Assembly (NCBI GenBank): GCA_947652115.1
Contig: OX393570.1
Span: 11,452,343-11,516,342 of the forward strand
Length of the DNA stretch: 64,000 nt
Reading direction: 5' to 3'
Source: Blastomussa wellsi
Lineage: Eukaryota > Cnidaria > Anthozoa > Scleractinia > Plerogyridae
Shown piece after piece: positions 1-12,242 of the stretch (positions are counted from its first letter, which is position 1; every line of letters begins with the position of its first letter). The notes below the pieces were generated by a model. The model was not told where the DNA came from. It worked only from the letters and a program-made list of their open reading frames with translations, and did not search any database. The translations under genes were made by a program, and so were the position numbers.

Positions 1-160
1 GAGAGTGAGACAGAACATCGCAAAACAATCTATCATGCCAATATGTTGACATCATCGACCATAAATCATGTATAAATTGTGAGGATAGAGGATATAAAGT
101 GAGCAAAGATCCTCGCAGCTTTTTGCATTAAATTCTTTTTCAGTAATTTCTGTTTTCCAG

Positions 161-246
161 TTTCATTATCTGCAAAGGGAACTGGCCATTCTTTCACTTT
201 CCCAGGGACTTGCTCGAATGTCTTCTTGCCTCATGGTAGCGTCAAG
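161..246 (+). CDS. possible plus-strand exon at the left edge
   Basis: A pyrimidine-rich acceptor ending in TTTTCCAG at 160 and a GTAATT donor at 247 bracket 86 bases. One frame stays open (starts SLSAKGTGHSF, ends HGSVK) and would enter in phase 1 and leave in phase 0. No domain is recognised and no partner exon is seen in the next kilobases. It could be a chance pair of splice signals, or an exon of a plus-strand gene that mostly lies outside the window. Confidence 0.22.
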
Positions 247-1202
247 GTAATTATTATGGATTTAAATCTCGTTGAAACACTCATCTTTTTCCAAACCTAA
301 AAATCGACTGCCAGCGTCCTTTTTACACTTTACATAATTTGTGAAGATACGTTTTCCTGACACGTTGATTTTAAGACTGTATTCTCCGGCCTTAAGATAA
401 AATCAGTAGCAGTGAGCAATAATATCACTCTACCGGCAATTTACATCTTGCATCTTGAGCATCTTTTTCAAAAATCGATTGATTAAACTGCCGACCCCAT
501 ATTTTCTCAATTGTAGACTACCGTCTTTTGAAAGCAAGAAAACAAGTCCAAAAATTTGAGTTAAATTCAGACCGTCCTTCCCTAAAATCACAATTTGCAA
601 GTAATAAAATATATGCCAAGATCGATGCCTTAAAAACTCGTTAACACTATGTTACTATAATTGCGTTCGTGCGCGCGACTAGGATTCACTCAATCACGGA
701 GACTGTGCTGGAATAAATTTGGCCACTCAGGTGGCGTTTATTTCTAACCCATTACAGATAAAAATAGATGCACAATGCTTATCGGAAAAAAATGCTAGTT
801 ATTTGATTCAGCGAATTAAGTTGGGGCGAAAAATCGCCCAAGAAAAAGGGAACCACTAACGGCAGAGGAGGAGATCAGGGGCCATTGCCAGTGTAATGGG
901 TTCGTTCGCTTTAAAGCTGTTAACCCGACCGGCGTTGGCAGAAAAAAGGGGCGAGAGAAAACCGAGAGCACCAATTTATAACCTGCTAGATGTGTGGTAC
1001 GCAATCAGAAAATTTTATTTCGACGCCTTTGCCGCCTGTACCCCCAAAACAGATAAGACAAGGCCCACCTTGACGTAAAACCCATTATCGCCCTAGGTCA
1101 ACAATGGCGCATATTGTAAGGAATTTTAATTTCACTTAGAAGGCCTTTGAAGGTGGCTATTGGGAACCTTTAACTATAGGAAAGAATTAAAGACCTACTT
1201 AC
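247..1202. other. no gene seen
   Basis: AT-rich sequence with frequent stops in all frames. I see no exon with convincing splice edges and no clear repeat. It may be intron or 3' flank of locus A. Confidence 0.4.
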
Positions 1203-1445
1203 TCTTTGGATCAGGCGATCCATATACGACAACGCCGCTTTGTTGTGGGGGAACTTGTGGTTGGCCAGGTTGCGGTTGTGGTTGGTGTTGGGGTTGGGGT
1301 TGGGGTTGGGGTTGGGGTTGGGGTTGTGGTTGTGGTTGTGGTTGGGGTTGGGGTTGGGATTGGGGTTGTGGTTTTGCAGATGGCGAGGTGGTTTGTTGTT
1401 GTGGCAGTGTTTGTTGTTTAGGAGGAGATGTGGGACGTGTTATGC
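1203..1445 (-). CDS. Pro-Gln repeat linker exon (locus A)
   Basis: The exon follows an acceptor reading CTTTTCCTGTAG and ends at a GTAAGT donor. It is 243 nt (81 codons), phase 1 at both ends. The product begins ITRPTSPPKQQ and then runs through about twenty Pro-Gln dipeptides before PPQQSGVVVYGSPDPK. Such a stretch forms an extended, poly-proline-like spacer between folded domains. On the plus strand the same DNA reads as Gly-Trp repeats, an artefact of the GGTTGG repeat. Repeat length is probably variable between alleles. The splice signals are strong. Membership of locus A rests on strand, phase and Pro-rich character. Confidence 0.65.
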
Positions 1446-4400
1446 CTACAGGAAAAGTAAGGTTTCTCATTAGTACTAGGTCAAAAATTAGGTTAAACGG
1501 GGAATTGGTAGTTGCCTCCTTTGATTATAAAAATCTCCAAGTTGGCCTCACGAGAATTAAAAAAAGTGTAGTGGTGTTCAGAAAGGCGGCACGAATTCAT
1601 TCCCGAAAATCTATTGGAACTACAGATGGAGGTGGCCGATCAAGTTTATTGCTGTATTAATCGGTCATAAAACATTTAGATGTAATGTATGTATGTATAT
1701 TACTGTCAAGTTGCTGCTCCTTTGCAGAATGCAGCAGATCAACTAAATAAGCTTGATTCAAACCTGAATTTTCCAATTCCACTACTTAATTTTAAGCATT
1801 CGAAAGCATCCTCTGACACTCAAAAGAGCTTTTCAAAATGCGAGCCGCGAAAACAGCAATTTTATTTGTGCAATATTATTTTGGAGATAGGAAAAAAGAA
1901 TAATAGTATAGAAATGAAAAAAGGTCGATAAAACTAGTTCATATTTCTTGATTTTGTTTACCTGTTAAACGATAAGCAACTGAGGATTGACGACTGTTAT
2001 CAGAAATAATTATTTGAAACAAATCACTTTAATAGCAGCGTAAGTGACGGAGCTGTACGTGAGGCTATCGTCTCGAGAAACTCTTACGCTTCGTTCGTGC
2101 TCTCCACTGCTTCCCGGCCGCTCCATCCATAACTCGAGCGATAAAAGTAAGTTAAGCATAAACTAATTCTTAATTGATAGCAGCATACTTGAGGGTGCTG
2201 TAACTTTGCAGTTTTAATTTTCTGAATAATTTTCTAGTTGCTTGTCGTTTTAAGGATAATAACATCATCATCATGTAACGAGTCAATGTTAAATTACGTT
2301 ATCGTTAACAATCCAACTCTAAAAAAATCTCTAATAAGGACATTGGCGCCCTTATGTCCATAGACATGTTTGCTTACGTGTCACACACATGGGCATAACA
2401 GACTCCGGCTTGACAACAAATTCACGCTAACAGCAAACAAAACTCGGCTTACATTAAACAAAATTTATGCTTCTGATAGAAGTACGTGTAACATTTGCGC
2501 TGTACATAAAGGATTAAGGTTAATCCGAGTAAGTCGTCCAATGCGGTCAAATATGAAGACATATTTGAAACAATTAGTTTTATGGCACAAGTGGCATTAA
2601 ATTGGAGTGCGGGTGTTGAACACTAATCAAAGAGAGACGACTGAATTTTTTGAAACAAACTTTTGCCTACGATTTCTCGGCATACAGACGTATAACCAGT
2701 AAAACAAATGATTAGGTGAGAAAATCAAGCCACTTCCAGATCAACAAACTTCTGATTCCTTCTCATCGAACATCACTGGGAACCTATTTGAGTCTACAGT
2801 CAATCAGCTGTTCATTGGGTATCTGTCGTAAATTTATTGCCCCAGCAGCGTTAAAACTCGAGAAGAAAAGAAATTGTACAAAAAAGAACAAGAAATATTT
2901 GGTACAGAATATGAAATATATGGTACGGTATGCGAAGCGATCCCGATTTGAAGAAACTAGGCGCGCACGGTGGTCTCGGTTAAATTTTTAGCAAGCGCGC
3001 AAGGTGGTATCGGGTAATTCTTTGAGTCACGAGGCCTCGTAGAGGACGCGTTGGTTCTTTCTGTTTCACTCTTCGTCGCTGTTCTACGTGCAACTGAGAG
3101 GTCTAAAAATTTGCTGTTCAAAGGTGAGTGTCTTGCACCACAGTGATTTCCTTGAACTCAAAAGACATTCAGCACTACTGCATAGAATTGATCGGTACAG
3201 AAGTTGATTTGTTAGGCGCAAATCGGGTGGTTCGTCTGTGAGACAACAAAGAACCTAGAAACAATATAGAACAAAGAAACAAAAGATCGAAAACAAAGAG
3301 AAAAGTCACAGGATAAACCCCGCAAATCAGCAACTGGGTCGACAGACTCGATCCGAACACCACCTACAAACAGATCAGAATCTCAGAATCTGAACTCAAA
3401 TAGCTGAAAACCCAGGGTTGCGTGCAGATTTTTTATTGTATGATATAAATCATTGGTTTTCTTGCAGCAACAAGACTTAAAACCTCGAAGGTGTGACAAT
3501 TTGCTGCCAGAACGCCATTGTTAATGCAAATACTTTGTTGTTATACAGAACGTTGAAATAGAATATCACATGGTTGTAATAGATTGTCTGATTTATAAAT
3601 AAATAGATTCTCTAATTATGATAACTTGACTGAAATAAAAAGATAATTTAAACAAAGATATGTCTGTAAATGTTTACAATAGAAACCTTCTCAAACATGG
3701 AATCAAAACCTGGGGTGAAAACTATGGTGAAAACTATTTCTAGTATAAATTACTTACCCGTGTATATTGTGTATGCCAGGTTTTTTCTAAACTTGAGATC
3801 GGAAGATGCTCGGTGGGGATGCTAATATGATATTTTTTCCATCTTTCTTTTCTTTTCTTTTCTCTTATTTCCTTTTTTTTCTTCCTGGGGTGCTAATAAA
3901 TTGTTTGTGCTTGTTATATATGCATTGGAAAGTAGACGAATCGAAGCGTGAAAGTAATGGTTTTTAAATAATCATAAAGTTATATAATTCGAAACAGACG
4001 TATTCATCGAAAATGTATGGTAATGGCATAAATCTGAGAAATATGAAAGAATTCGTGTATGGAAAAGCTTTTAATTTTCTTGTAAGCATGGAACCAAGGA
4101 AACATTAACACTAGCAATACTTTGGTTTCTTCACTCCCAGTTTACTATAATATAAGATCAATCGACTGTCCACGTACCCACATATTTACAGTGTACATGC
4201 CAAACGGATTTAATTGTCGAGAGTTTGTAAGACACTTACGCTAAACGCGAAAGAGAAACATTAAGAAACAGAAACAGTATTGTCATTCCGACCCATCAGC
4301 CGTATGCGGACCCCCAGTGGGATTCAAATGGTTAAGACTGATCGACAGAACGACCTACCGAGCGAGTGATCTGGGTCTAGCTACAATAGTCCTGAATTTT

Positions 4401-6716
4401 ATCAAAAATTCAGTCGTAAAAAGGGTGTTCAGCACACGTGAATGGAGAACAACAATTTATTTACCTTAATCCTTTATGTACTCTTCACTACCATCGGTGA
4501 AACTTATACTAAACTTGTCTTCACTGCTATCGTCATTCCCGCAGACATATTTTTTTAGACGTACACTGCACAATGAATTCAATATTTCATTTACAACTGT
4601 TGTATGTAACGAGCCATTCACAAATGGGCGCTTTCGATTTTCTACTAATGCAAAAATTTTTGATTGTAAATAACAGCTGACTAATGTTTACAGGGATAAA
4701 ACGTTTTCGGTATTAATCCATATTCAACTTTCGGTCTTTTTACTTCTCTTTTGAATCTTTTAGCCTTGCAAATATTAATCATTTTTAAATTTTGAGCGAA
4801 TATAATGGACATAAATAACAAATGGCTGCTATGTTTTAACACGTAAAGGGAGTAAAAGTCTTGACTTCTAGTTTAAAGTTATTTTAAGCTTTTAGAAATT
4901 AGTTTAAACATAAACGTGGCATCAGTGAAAGGAATATCACCTCATTATAGTTTGTGATAGCATTTCAATTTGAACGTCATTTGAAATCAAAAGTCCTTTT
5001 ATTACAATGTTCATATCTCTAATTTACAGCGGTTACCAATCACACGCGCTGTCAACGATTTTTTTTTTTCGATCTTGTTTTCAAGAGCGTAATGCACCTG
5101 TAAATGTAAATCCCGCGATGGGGGGAGGGGGAGGGAGTACGGGCATAGGTGGGGGATTTGACAGTCGTTATCATCCCAAAGGGCGGGCTTTTGACAGTTT
5201 TAATGTCCTTTCTAGCACCATTTTATTGACTTTTAGTGACTCTTTTGACCATCTACAATTGCCCTGGGGCCGGGCATTTGAACAAAAAATCTCAGCTCAG
5301 TTCAAATCCCCCACCTTTGCCCGCAACCCCCCGGGATTTACATTGATGGGTGCATAACAAAACAAAAAGCCGGCCGCTAAGCTACTGCTCTCGCCAAAGC
5401 ATCACGGCAAATTCTTGCGGAAACCAAATCTTTTCGAAGTGGTTCGTTCGAAGAATGACAGTATCTTTCTTATTTTATAAATTGCAACACGGCTGCTTGG
5501 AATGTTAAGCAATGCAAGTATCAACAACGAATTATCTGTAATACCGACACGTTTCATGAAATTCACGGTGGGTTACACATGATCATTTTGCTTTTTGTGC
5601 AATTTCACCGACAATTTTAAGACTTGAGTGCTGTTTCTCTCGAAAGGGTGAAAAACAGCTGCTGGATGGAAGTCCTTTCAAAAACGGAAAGCCGAATGTC
5701 GCTTTACGGCTGCAATGAAACCTACTACTGTCATGGAAACAGATGATTGACGTCCATCGAAACTCATTTTTCAAACGGAAAAAACATCGTTGGAAGGCGC
5801 GTGTGATCGATAACAGCTGTAAAGTTCTGATAAAGTAAAAGACAACCCTAAACATCAGTTAATAAGTTATCTATCAAGAAGGTTAAAAATCATGCTTTTC
5901 ACAATGTGGCTACAATAAGTTACATACAAAGGCTTCATGCACAATTAGTGTTAAAATTAACCGTTATTAACTTACCGTTAGAAGAAGGCAAGTTGTAGAG
6001 GAAGGAAAAAACAGTTTGTTAGTTTGTTAGCTGTTAGTCAGGTTAGTTAAAAGCATTAATTATTCAAAGTGTTTATTTAAACACGATGGTAAAATTACAG
6101 CTGGGCTGATGAGGTCGTATAAAATAAAAGAAAACAAAGAAGTGACAATCATTAAAATATGCACAGCAGTAAAAATCTATTAATCTATTTAAAATGAATG
6201 AAATTAATTATATGGTCGCAGCCCTATTGAATATGTTTGGAATAACTTTTGTTTCATTCGAGATATTTAAAGTATGTACCGGTTTCGATATATTAAAATT
6301 ATAGAATGGCACCGAGGCTTAAAACAAATGATTTTGCATTGCGGCTTAGGGATGAATAAATAATTTATTTTGTTTTATTCCCCTAAGCCTCCTGTCATGC
6401 GAACATTTCCTATTATTTAAGAAAATCAATAAGGCCACCACGCATTGAGTTTCTCATGCTCTTGTAGGCCACAATAGTAATTATCAATATTAACAATTCA
6501 TTTTTAACCAAGCTGCGACCTCGCCATCGCCGTCGACATTGCTTAAGCGTCCTAATGATGAGCAAAAGCCCTGCTTGACATACACTGGGCTCAAATACAG
6601 AAGGCCCCATTGCAATAAACGCGGTGCGGCGTTTAATCGAGAAAATACGGAAAGTTAATGGAATCAATGCATATGATGGGCTTTTGCAACGTGACTTCTT
6701 TGAAATGTAAACTTAC
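1446..6716. other. long intron or intergenic stretch of locus A
   Basis: No exon with both a good acceptor and donor in an open frame was found. The only clear structure is a palindromic repeat element near 5.1-5.4 kb. A GTAAGT-like donor on the minus strand near 5985 has no acceptor that leaves an open frame. Pyrimidine-rich sequence lies near 3840-3890. Confidence 0.45.
5087..5358. mobile_element. palindromic MITE-like element
   Basis: The two ends are inverted copies of each other. The left arm reads GTAATGCACCTGTAAATGTA and continues into GGGGGATTTGA. The complement of the right end reads TTATGCACCCATCAATGTAA and continues into the same GGGGGATTTGA. No coding capacity is visible. It fits a non-autonomous terminal-inverted-repeat DNA transposon about 270 bp long, inserted between the Pro-Gln exon and the micro-exon of locus A. 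Confidence 0.7.
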
Positions 6717-6731
6717 CAGGCTGTGGAGTGG
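6717..6731 (-). CDS. possible 15-nt Pro-rich micro-exon (locus A)
   Basis: A long pyrimidine tract ending AACAATAG is followed by 15 bases and a strong GTAAGTTTAC donor. The bases encode the tail of one codon, then T-P-Q-P, then one base: phase 1 at both ends, like its neighbours. The Pro-rich content matches the linker that follows (ITRPTSPP). A 15-nt exon is near the lower size limit, so cDNA is needed; the gene reads in frame with or without it. Confidence 0.45.
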
Positions 6732-7574
6732 CTATTGTTGTTGGGAGGAGGAAAAGAACAAAAGAAAAGTATATTAGAATCTTGAAAATACATTATTTAT
6801 TCAACAGCCAAACCTATTGATTCTGCCTGCTTTCTATGGGGGGTACTCCAATGTATGGGCTTTTCGGCCCTTATATATAGGATAACTAGATTGTATCGTC
6901 TAAAACTGCAGTGCGTAAACGGCGAGCAAAATGATCTGTACAAACTGGGCGATCCTTTAAAAAGAGTATAGAACATTACAGGAATATTTAAGGTTGACCG
7001 TTTATACCTTTCTTAATATTTTGTGTTCTTTTTCCTCGAATAGGGGTTCACTTTTTCGGGTTTGAGCCTTAAATAGGGTATCAAATCTCACTTTCGTTAT
7101 CGGTAAATAGGGTCAGGGTAATACCCCTCCCCCGTGGTTTCTATCAACATCAGATCAACATCAGATCTCTCATAAAAGTCTTTACTTAATAATGGCTGCC
7201 ACCTTGATTGGGGTGATTAAACTGTTGTCTCTTATTCGAAGTTTGAGTTTGGCTCACAACGTAGCTCATGACTTTTAAAATACAAAATACAATTCTTATT
7301 ATATATTGATTTCGCGGAGGTACGAATTTGAAGCTGGTGGATACATGAGCGCCAAGCAACAAAATCCAGGTTGTAAAATCCAGGAAGAATGTGCAATCAG
7401 GAGGGGAAATAAGAGACAATAGTGAAATAAGACAATAGTGAGCTGGTTTGTAATACGTGATGAACCGATCCTGGTCGAAGAGATCAACTTTTGACTTTTT
7501 CTATAAATAACATAGCTTCCTGTTGGCAACGGAAATGCTTTATACACTTTGATTAACATGTTAATGATCCTTAC

Positions 7575-7742
7575 ATTGACATTCCGCCGCTGATCCACAC
7601 GGATACTGTTCGACCTTTGCACCGGTGCAGTTAAGGCCTCCAGTCTCAGGGACGGGGTTGTTGCATTCTCTTGTACGCATCTTCACCATACATGGATGCC
7701 TGCACTCAGACCAGGCTGACCATGCGCTCCAACCCCCGTTTA
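7575..7742 (-). CDS. TSP1 domain exon (locus A)
   Basis: This 168-nt exon encodes one complete thrombospondin type-1 repeat, phase 1 at both ends. It opens GGWSAWSAWSEC, the usual Trp ladder (WxxWxxW) that is the substrate of C-mannosylation in TSP1 domains. Six cysteines follow in the expected order (SEC, HPC, REC, LNC, YPC, AEC). An arginine-rich segment (KMRTREC) should stack against the Trp residues. The first Cys pair reads CRHPC and lacks the Ser/Thr of the O-fucosylation motif CxxS/TC. The acceptor ends TTTTATTAG and the donor is GTAAGG. TSP1 units bind glycosaminoglycans and matrix partners. Confidence 0.92.
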
Positions 7743-7873
7743 CTAATAAAAGGAAAAAAAAAAGATCAATATACTAAGAAAAAGAGAGAAAAGATACTAC
7801 AATAACAACACAAAAATGCCACTGTTATACCAAAAAAGTAACAAGGAAAAATTGATACTCAAAGATTGCATAC

Positions 7874-8482
7874 CTATGCACGATTTGTTGGCTATTTTAG
7901 GAGCATCGGTTAGTAGTGTAGCATAGTCAGCCACTTCAAACACATGATCTGCAGTGGGCTTGCTGGCTATGAGCCCTAATTGTGCGGTAAAGGTCTTCTT
8001 TTCTGCGTCCGAAAGCCCTTCCTGAACTCCAACTGCATACACAGCAACCTCCGCATTGTGTATATCAGCCGTTGGCATGGCTAACAAATCTTCCCCAGTT
8101 ACGTATTTTCCAGGAGCAATATATACATCAGCTGAGGGTCCTCCGGTGATCAAAATAACCACCTTACTGCCACTGCGCACTGATGCTCCTTTGAACACAT
8201 CCAGTGTCGAATTGAGAGCAAGATCCGTTCTCTTGCCGCCACTCTTATAAAAGATTTTTGCTAGGGTGTCTAACAGACTTTTATCGTCATTGAATTTCAT
8301 TAGTTTGATGCTGGCTTCTGGATATGATTGGTATTGAATCACACCAAATCGAGCAAACTGCAGATTGAATTTAGAAGCGATAGTCGAAGTGGCGTTAACA
8401 ATCTTCCCCCAGTTGTCTTTGCCAATCTTCTCAGAGCTGTCGAGGACAAACACAATGTCCAGGGGCTTTTCACATTTTTTCC
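7874..8482 (-). CDS. von Willebrand factor A domain, single exon (locus A)
   Basis: The 609-nt exon (203 codons) carries a whole vWA fold, phase 1 at both ends. The first strand reads KPLDIVFVLDSSEKIG, later GGKRTDLAL, then KVVILITGGPSAD, and AVYAVGVQEG near the end. vWA domains bind protein ligands, often through a metal at the MIDAS site (DxSxS, a Thr and a later Asp). Here the first motif is DSSEK, with Lys at the last Ser position, the Thr is kept, and the usual ITDG is ITGG, so the third MIDAS aspartate is missing. Metal-dependent binding is therefore doubtful although the fold looks intact. A Cys before the domain and one near its end (NKSCIG) probably pair. Confidence 0.95.
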
Positions 8483-9219
8483 CTGAAAGCAGATCGTTTG
8501 ATCTTTAGCAGTAGTAAGTATAAAACAAGCCATTATTAGAAAGCGATGAAACTGATTAAAGATAAGGTTTTTCTTATATAATAGGAATTCCTATACTGAA
8601 TGAACACAAATATATGTAAATAAAACAATATCCCCATGTCAAACATCGATTCCGGCTGTTCTGTCTTCATTGTGTGACTAAGTATTCTAGAAATTTCTTA
8701 AACCTTACTATTTATACAATTGTTTTTTGTACTATGATTCAATAAAAATTCTGTGCATTTTGGAACCGCGATTCAGTGGTAGACAGGTGGATAACGTTTT
8801 CCACTGTTCCACTCACTTCTCATTGATAGGCTAGCGTAACTTGGTATTTTTGTGGACAATCATACCTTGATGCTACATTTCAAAGAAACGCACAAGCATA
8901 CGGGCAAAAATCGAAAAAGGGAAGGCGCGCTAACAGGGTATAGGGAGAGGAGCAAAATTAGATACATGTTTTTAGGTTATCAAGGAAGATCTGGGGGATT
9001 TTATTTCAGGACAGATTGCTGGAAATGCATCTAAAATGGCTACGACAATTTGCCTTGAATGCACATTCCAATGTTTGCAAGGCGTCATAGCCCCTACCCT
9101 CCCGCCCCTTCACTCATCTCGAAATCATGTACGACAAAATCTTCCAACCCGCTAAGCCATTAACTGGTGTCCAAGCCTCTATCCTATTGGTCAGTAGCCA
9201 AACATTTGTCGCATCATAC

Positions 9220-9276
9220 CTGCTGCTCCTGCTGCTCCTGCTGGTGCTGGTGCAGGGCTCGGCGCTGGGGCTGGGG
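9220..9276 (-). CDS. Pro-Ala linker exon (locus A)
   Basis: A 57-nt exon after an acceptor TATGCTGCTGCAG, ending at GTATGA, phase 1 at both ends. It encodes PAPAPSPAPAPAGAAGAA. It would place a flexible or extended spacer between the signal peptide and the vWA domain. A slightly earlier AG is also possible but does not keep the phase. Confidence is moderate because low-complexity sequence is easy to misread as an exon. Confidence 0.65.
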
Positions 9277-9489
9277 CTGCAGCAGCATACCTTTTAAAGA
9301 TCCGCGGTAGTCCAAAGCCTGAATCACAGAAAAGTGCAGCAAGATTGGTTTGAATACAAGCGTCCTTAAACAAAATGTTCTGGTATAGAAATACTTTGTG
9401 AAAACGGTACTCCGAAACCTAACACCACTTTGTTTCACGTTTTTAAACTATCCAAGCTACTTTAGCCAATTTAGCTGCACTTGTCATAA

Positions 9490-9810
9490 CCGGTATCTAG
9501 TTGGCAAAGGTAAAGGTAAAGTATCTTGCCTAGTGGCCAATCAGGCCGGAGCTTATCCCGGTTTCTGTAGCATAAAGCGACAGAGAGTATTTCTACTACC
9601 TCCTGGATGGGATGCTAGTCCATCGCAGGATTACCCCTAGCAATAAATTCGACTGTACCCATTTATACACCTGGGTGAAGAGAGGCACTGTGAGAGTAAA
9701 GTGTCTTGCCAAAGAACACAACGCAGTGCCCCGGCTAGAGGCTCGAACCCGGATCGTCTGATCCGGAGCCCAGCGCCATTAGGCCACTGCGCCTCCCGGT
9801 ATCTAGTTGG
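9490..9810 (-). mobile_element. tRNA-derived SINE with 15-bp target duplication
   Basis: On the minus strand the element starts GGGAGGCGCAGTGGCCTAAT, which resembles a tRNA box A. About 40 bases on it has GGGTTCGAGCCT, which resembles box B. A family-specific body follows (GCACTGCGTTGTGTTCT, CAAGACACTTTACTCTCACA). The 15 bases CCGGTATCTAGTTGG flank both ends (9490-9504 and 9796-9810) and are identical, a fresh target-site duplication. It lies in the first intron of locus A. Related copies occur at 32079 and 47259, with a tail fragment at 26694. Confidence 0.88.
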
Positions 9811-10749
9811 GGGGCTCAGAAAATTCTTTTCCTGAGTAATCTGACTTGGGGACGTATTTTAAGTTTTTTCAAGTAACACTGAATAACACAGAAGATGGGG
9901 ATGGACAAAAATTGAAAATATTAAAACGGATTGCGATTTGAGGTTTCGAAAAATTTTTATATAGGCTGAACAGGGTTCAAAGTCGATCACGTTTGCCTGT
10001 CGCCTGGGAGACATTTGTTTGTAATGAAGTTATGATATTGTTACCATGAACTTCTGGCACAACTTACTAAAATAGATTTAAACAGTTCCCAATTGTCTTT
10101 TCATTGTCAGCATGCGCAGGGCATATTTCTACCATGATGACATTTGCTTTCAAGAACAATATTTTCTCCCAGGGGCTTCTAAAAGTTTCTGCAAGTTATT
10201 TTACTAATAATGTATGATGAAGATATTTGTCGTTTCTACATGAACAGCGTTGTACGTGCGAAAATATTTGTAGTAATTATGTTTGGATTTTTCTGTTAGC
10301 TATTAAATATACTTTATTTTACGTACAGAGTTAGGTACAGCAGTACAGTATACTACTTTCGTTAGCCACTATAAGAATTTTGCAAGTTTTTCCTTTTCTC
10401 CATATTGTTCAGTAAAATTCACTGAGCTTAGAATGTAAACTGCCTTTCTACTTCACGGAAAGCTGAGTATTTAAACCATTTTTACCACCAGTTAGAAAGC
10501 AGAAAATCTAACAAAATCGATGCTTCAGCGACTTCCTAACTCCGTGATTTAAGTTTATACGATCTCCTTCGTTCATGTCAAGTGTCTACCGTTATTTGTC
10601 AGTTGATTCAGGTAAAGGATAATTATTAACTTGAAGTGGTAATGAAAGATTTTCAGACTGCTCAGACATCTGTTGCCTTCTTGTGGATTCCGTGTCAGAG
10701 AAGTTAGTTTCTCTGTTTATGTTCATGTAATACAGCGCTGGTAACTTAC

Positions 10750-10825
10750 CGGCGACACTAGTCAGCTGACACGAAGTGACGCTCAGTGCCACAAAGACAA
10801 ACCAAGTTAAACTGGCCCTCTTCAT
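10750..10825 (-). CDS. signal-peptide first exon (locus A)
   Basis: ATG at 10825 opens MKRASLTWFVFVALSVTSCQ and the exon ends LTSVA before a perfect GTAAGT donor, in phase 1. A basic start (KR), a hydrophobic core and small residues before the likely cleavage site make a classical secretory signal peptide. The phase joins cleanly to the Pro-Ala linker exon. The ATG is the first Met of the segment. No promoter element is clear upstream. Confidence 0.85.
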
Positions 10826-12242
10826 CGCCTTTTTTCCTTTTCCAAAAACGGCGAAATGCTTAACGCGAAGTATTAACCCCTTGACTCATTTGTTTCCGTA
10901 AACAATGACATAGTCAATTCATAATTAAGCAGTCCCTAATCGTTTTTTTCTCGCTTGTGAACACCAAAAGAACGAATACTGGCTCTGGACACATCAGCCA
11001 CCTGCCTTTGTTGTCAAACTAAAACTCAGTCATTTGGAACGAATTCTAACTTCTCAAGTCTTCCTCCTGAAGATCCAAGTTTCCTTACACCATTTACGAG
11101 ACATTTCACAGAATAAGGCTGGTGAAGAAATAGCAATTGACTTTTCTACTGATAGCCGTTGATATCCGTAGAATTTTTTTTGTAAATATGTAGATGATCT
11201 AAGGTGTTATTTTGCTTTCACCAACTTGCGTGAACAGAGTCATGTCCAGTAAAAATGTCGACCACTTATCAGTAACTGTTCATTTATTTACTCTATAAAT
11301 GAAAAGGACAAATATTTAGAATACACATCCCAAAACCAACAGAGTTTAAATGATCATACGGAGAATCAATTAAACCGTTTCGCTGTCATGTACGTTACTT
11401 CCCACAGAGGCAAAGCCAGGTTCATTTACTTTAATTCCTCGAAAATGATGTCATATTACAAGGAAACAAACACAGAAAATAAATAAAATCAGTTCAACGG
11501 CTTCGTTTTCTCTTAACAGGATACTGTAGCAGATTCCTACCCAGATTTAGTATCGAGATCATTTAGTAACTGATGCTTAACTAGTAACTATGAAGAATGA
11601 CAATTAAAATCAAACAAAAACTGCGATTGATCATGACAGGCAATGTTTTCAATTCAGCTATTCCATACACATTAGTATCTACAAATGCCACATGGTCGCT
11701 CGGAAGATAATCGAACATTGGCGAGCTAAGTCTAAGCTAGTGAACCGTTTGAGAAAGTTTGAGAAAACATCCCGGAAAATTCGATCCTTCTTCAGGAAAG
11801 CCGAAAAACCATTGTTTAAGATCGCTAATTGGGACACTTTTGCAAGGTACCGGTTTTACAGGGATTAATAGGCCCAGAAATTGGTAAAAATCACATTTAA
11901 AGTGGAACTACTTCTCGTTGTGTTTACGACGTCAACTTTTAGGATTCTCAACATGTTCTTGATTCTATCTCATCAAATAGTCTGCCTCTATTTTTCAGGC
12001 GCTTTGCAGTGTCAAACAAAACGACAGAGGAAAAGGCCATAATACAAGCTTAATGCAGTTTCGGCACTTCTGCACAGGGACGTCACAACATGGCAGACGA
12101 TACTCCTTATTTGGAAGTAACCGGAAGAATAAAAGGTGAAAATGGAGGACGTTCGAAAAATCGCCTCAGTTTTTGGCCGTTTTTTGTCATTTTCGGTCGG
12201 ATAAATTCGCTATTTCTTTTTTTCCACAAATCTAAGTTATTC

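Larger units (their letters stand above)
1203..10825 (-). other. Locus A: secreted vWA-TSP1 protein gene (multi-exon model)
   Basis: Six minus-strand exons join in one frame: signal peptide (10825-10750), Pro-Ala linker (9276-9220), vWA (8482-7874), TSP1 (7742-7575), micro-exon (6731-6717) and Pro-Gln repeat exon (1445-1203). All internal exons are phase 1 at both ends. Together they give 1168 nt, about 389 residues, with no stop reached, so the gene should continue to the left. A signal peptide followed by vWA and TSP1 is a common layout of secreted adhesion or matrix proteins in animals, including cnidarians. The domain calls are firm. The joining of the last two exons to this gene is inference, because the last intron would be more than 5 kb. 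Confidence 0.7.

Noticed and set aside
1160..1660. 166-codon plus-strand open frame rich in Gly and Trp
   Set aside because: It is the antisense reading of the Pro-Gln repeat. The minus strand has matching splice signals and phase, the plus strand does not.
5980..6060. Possible locus A exon before a GTAAGTTAAT donor
   Set aside because: The only upstream acceptor leads to a stop in the phase 1 frame and no other AG is near.
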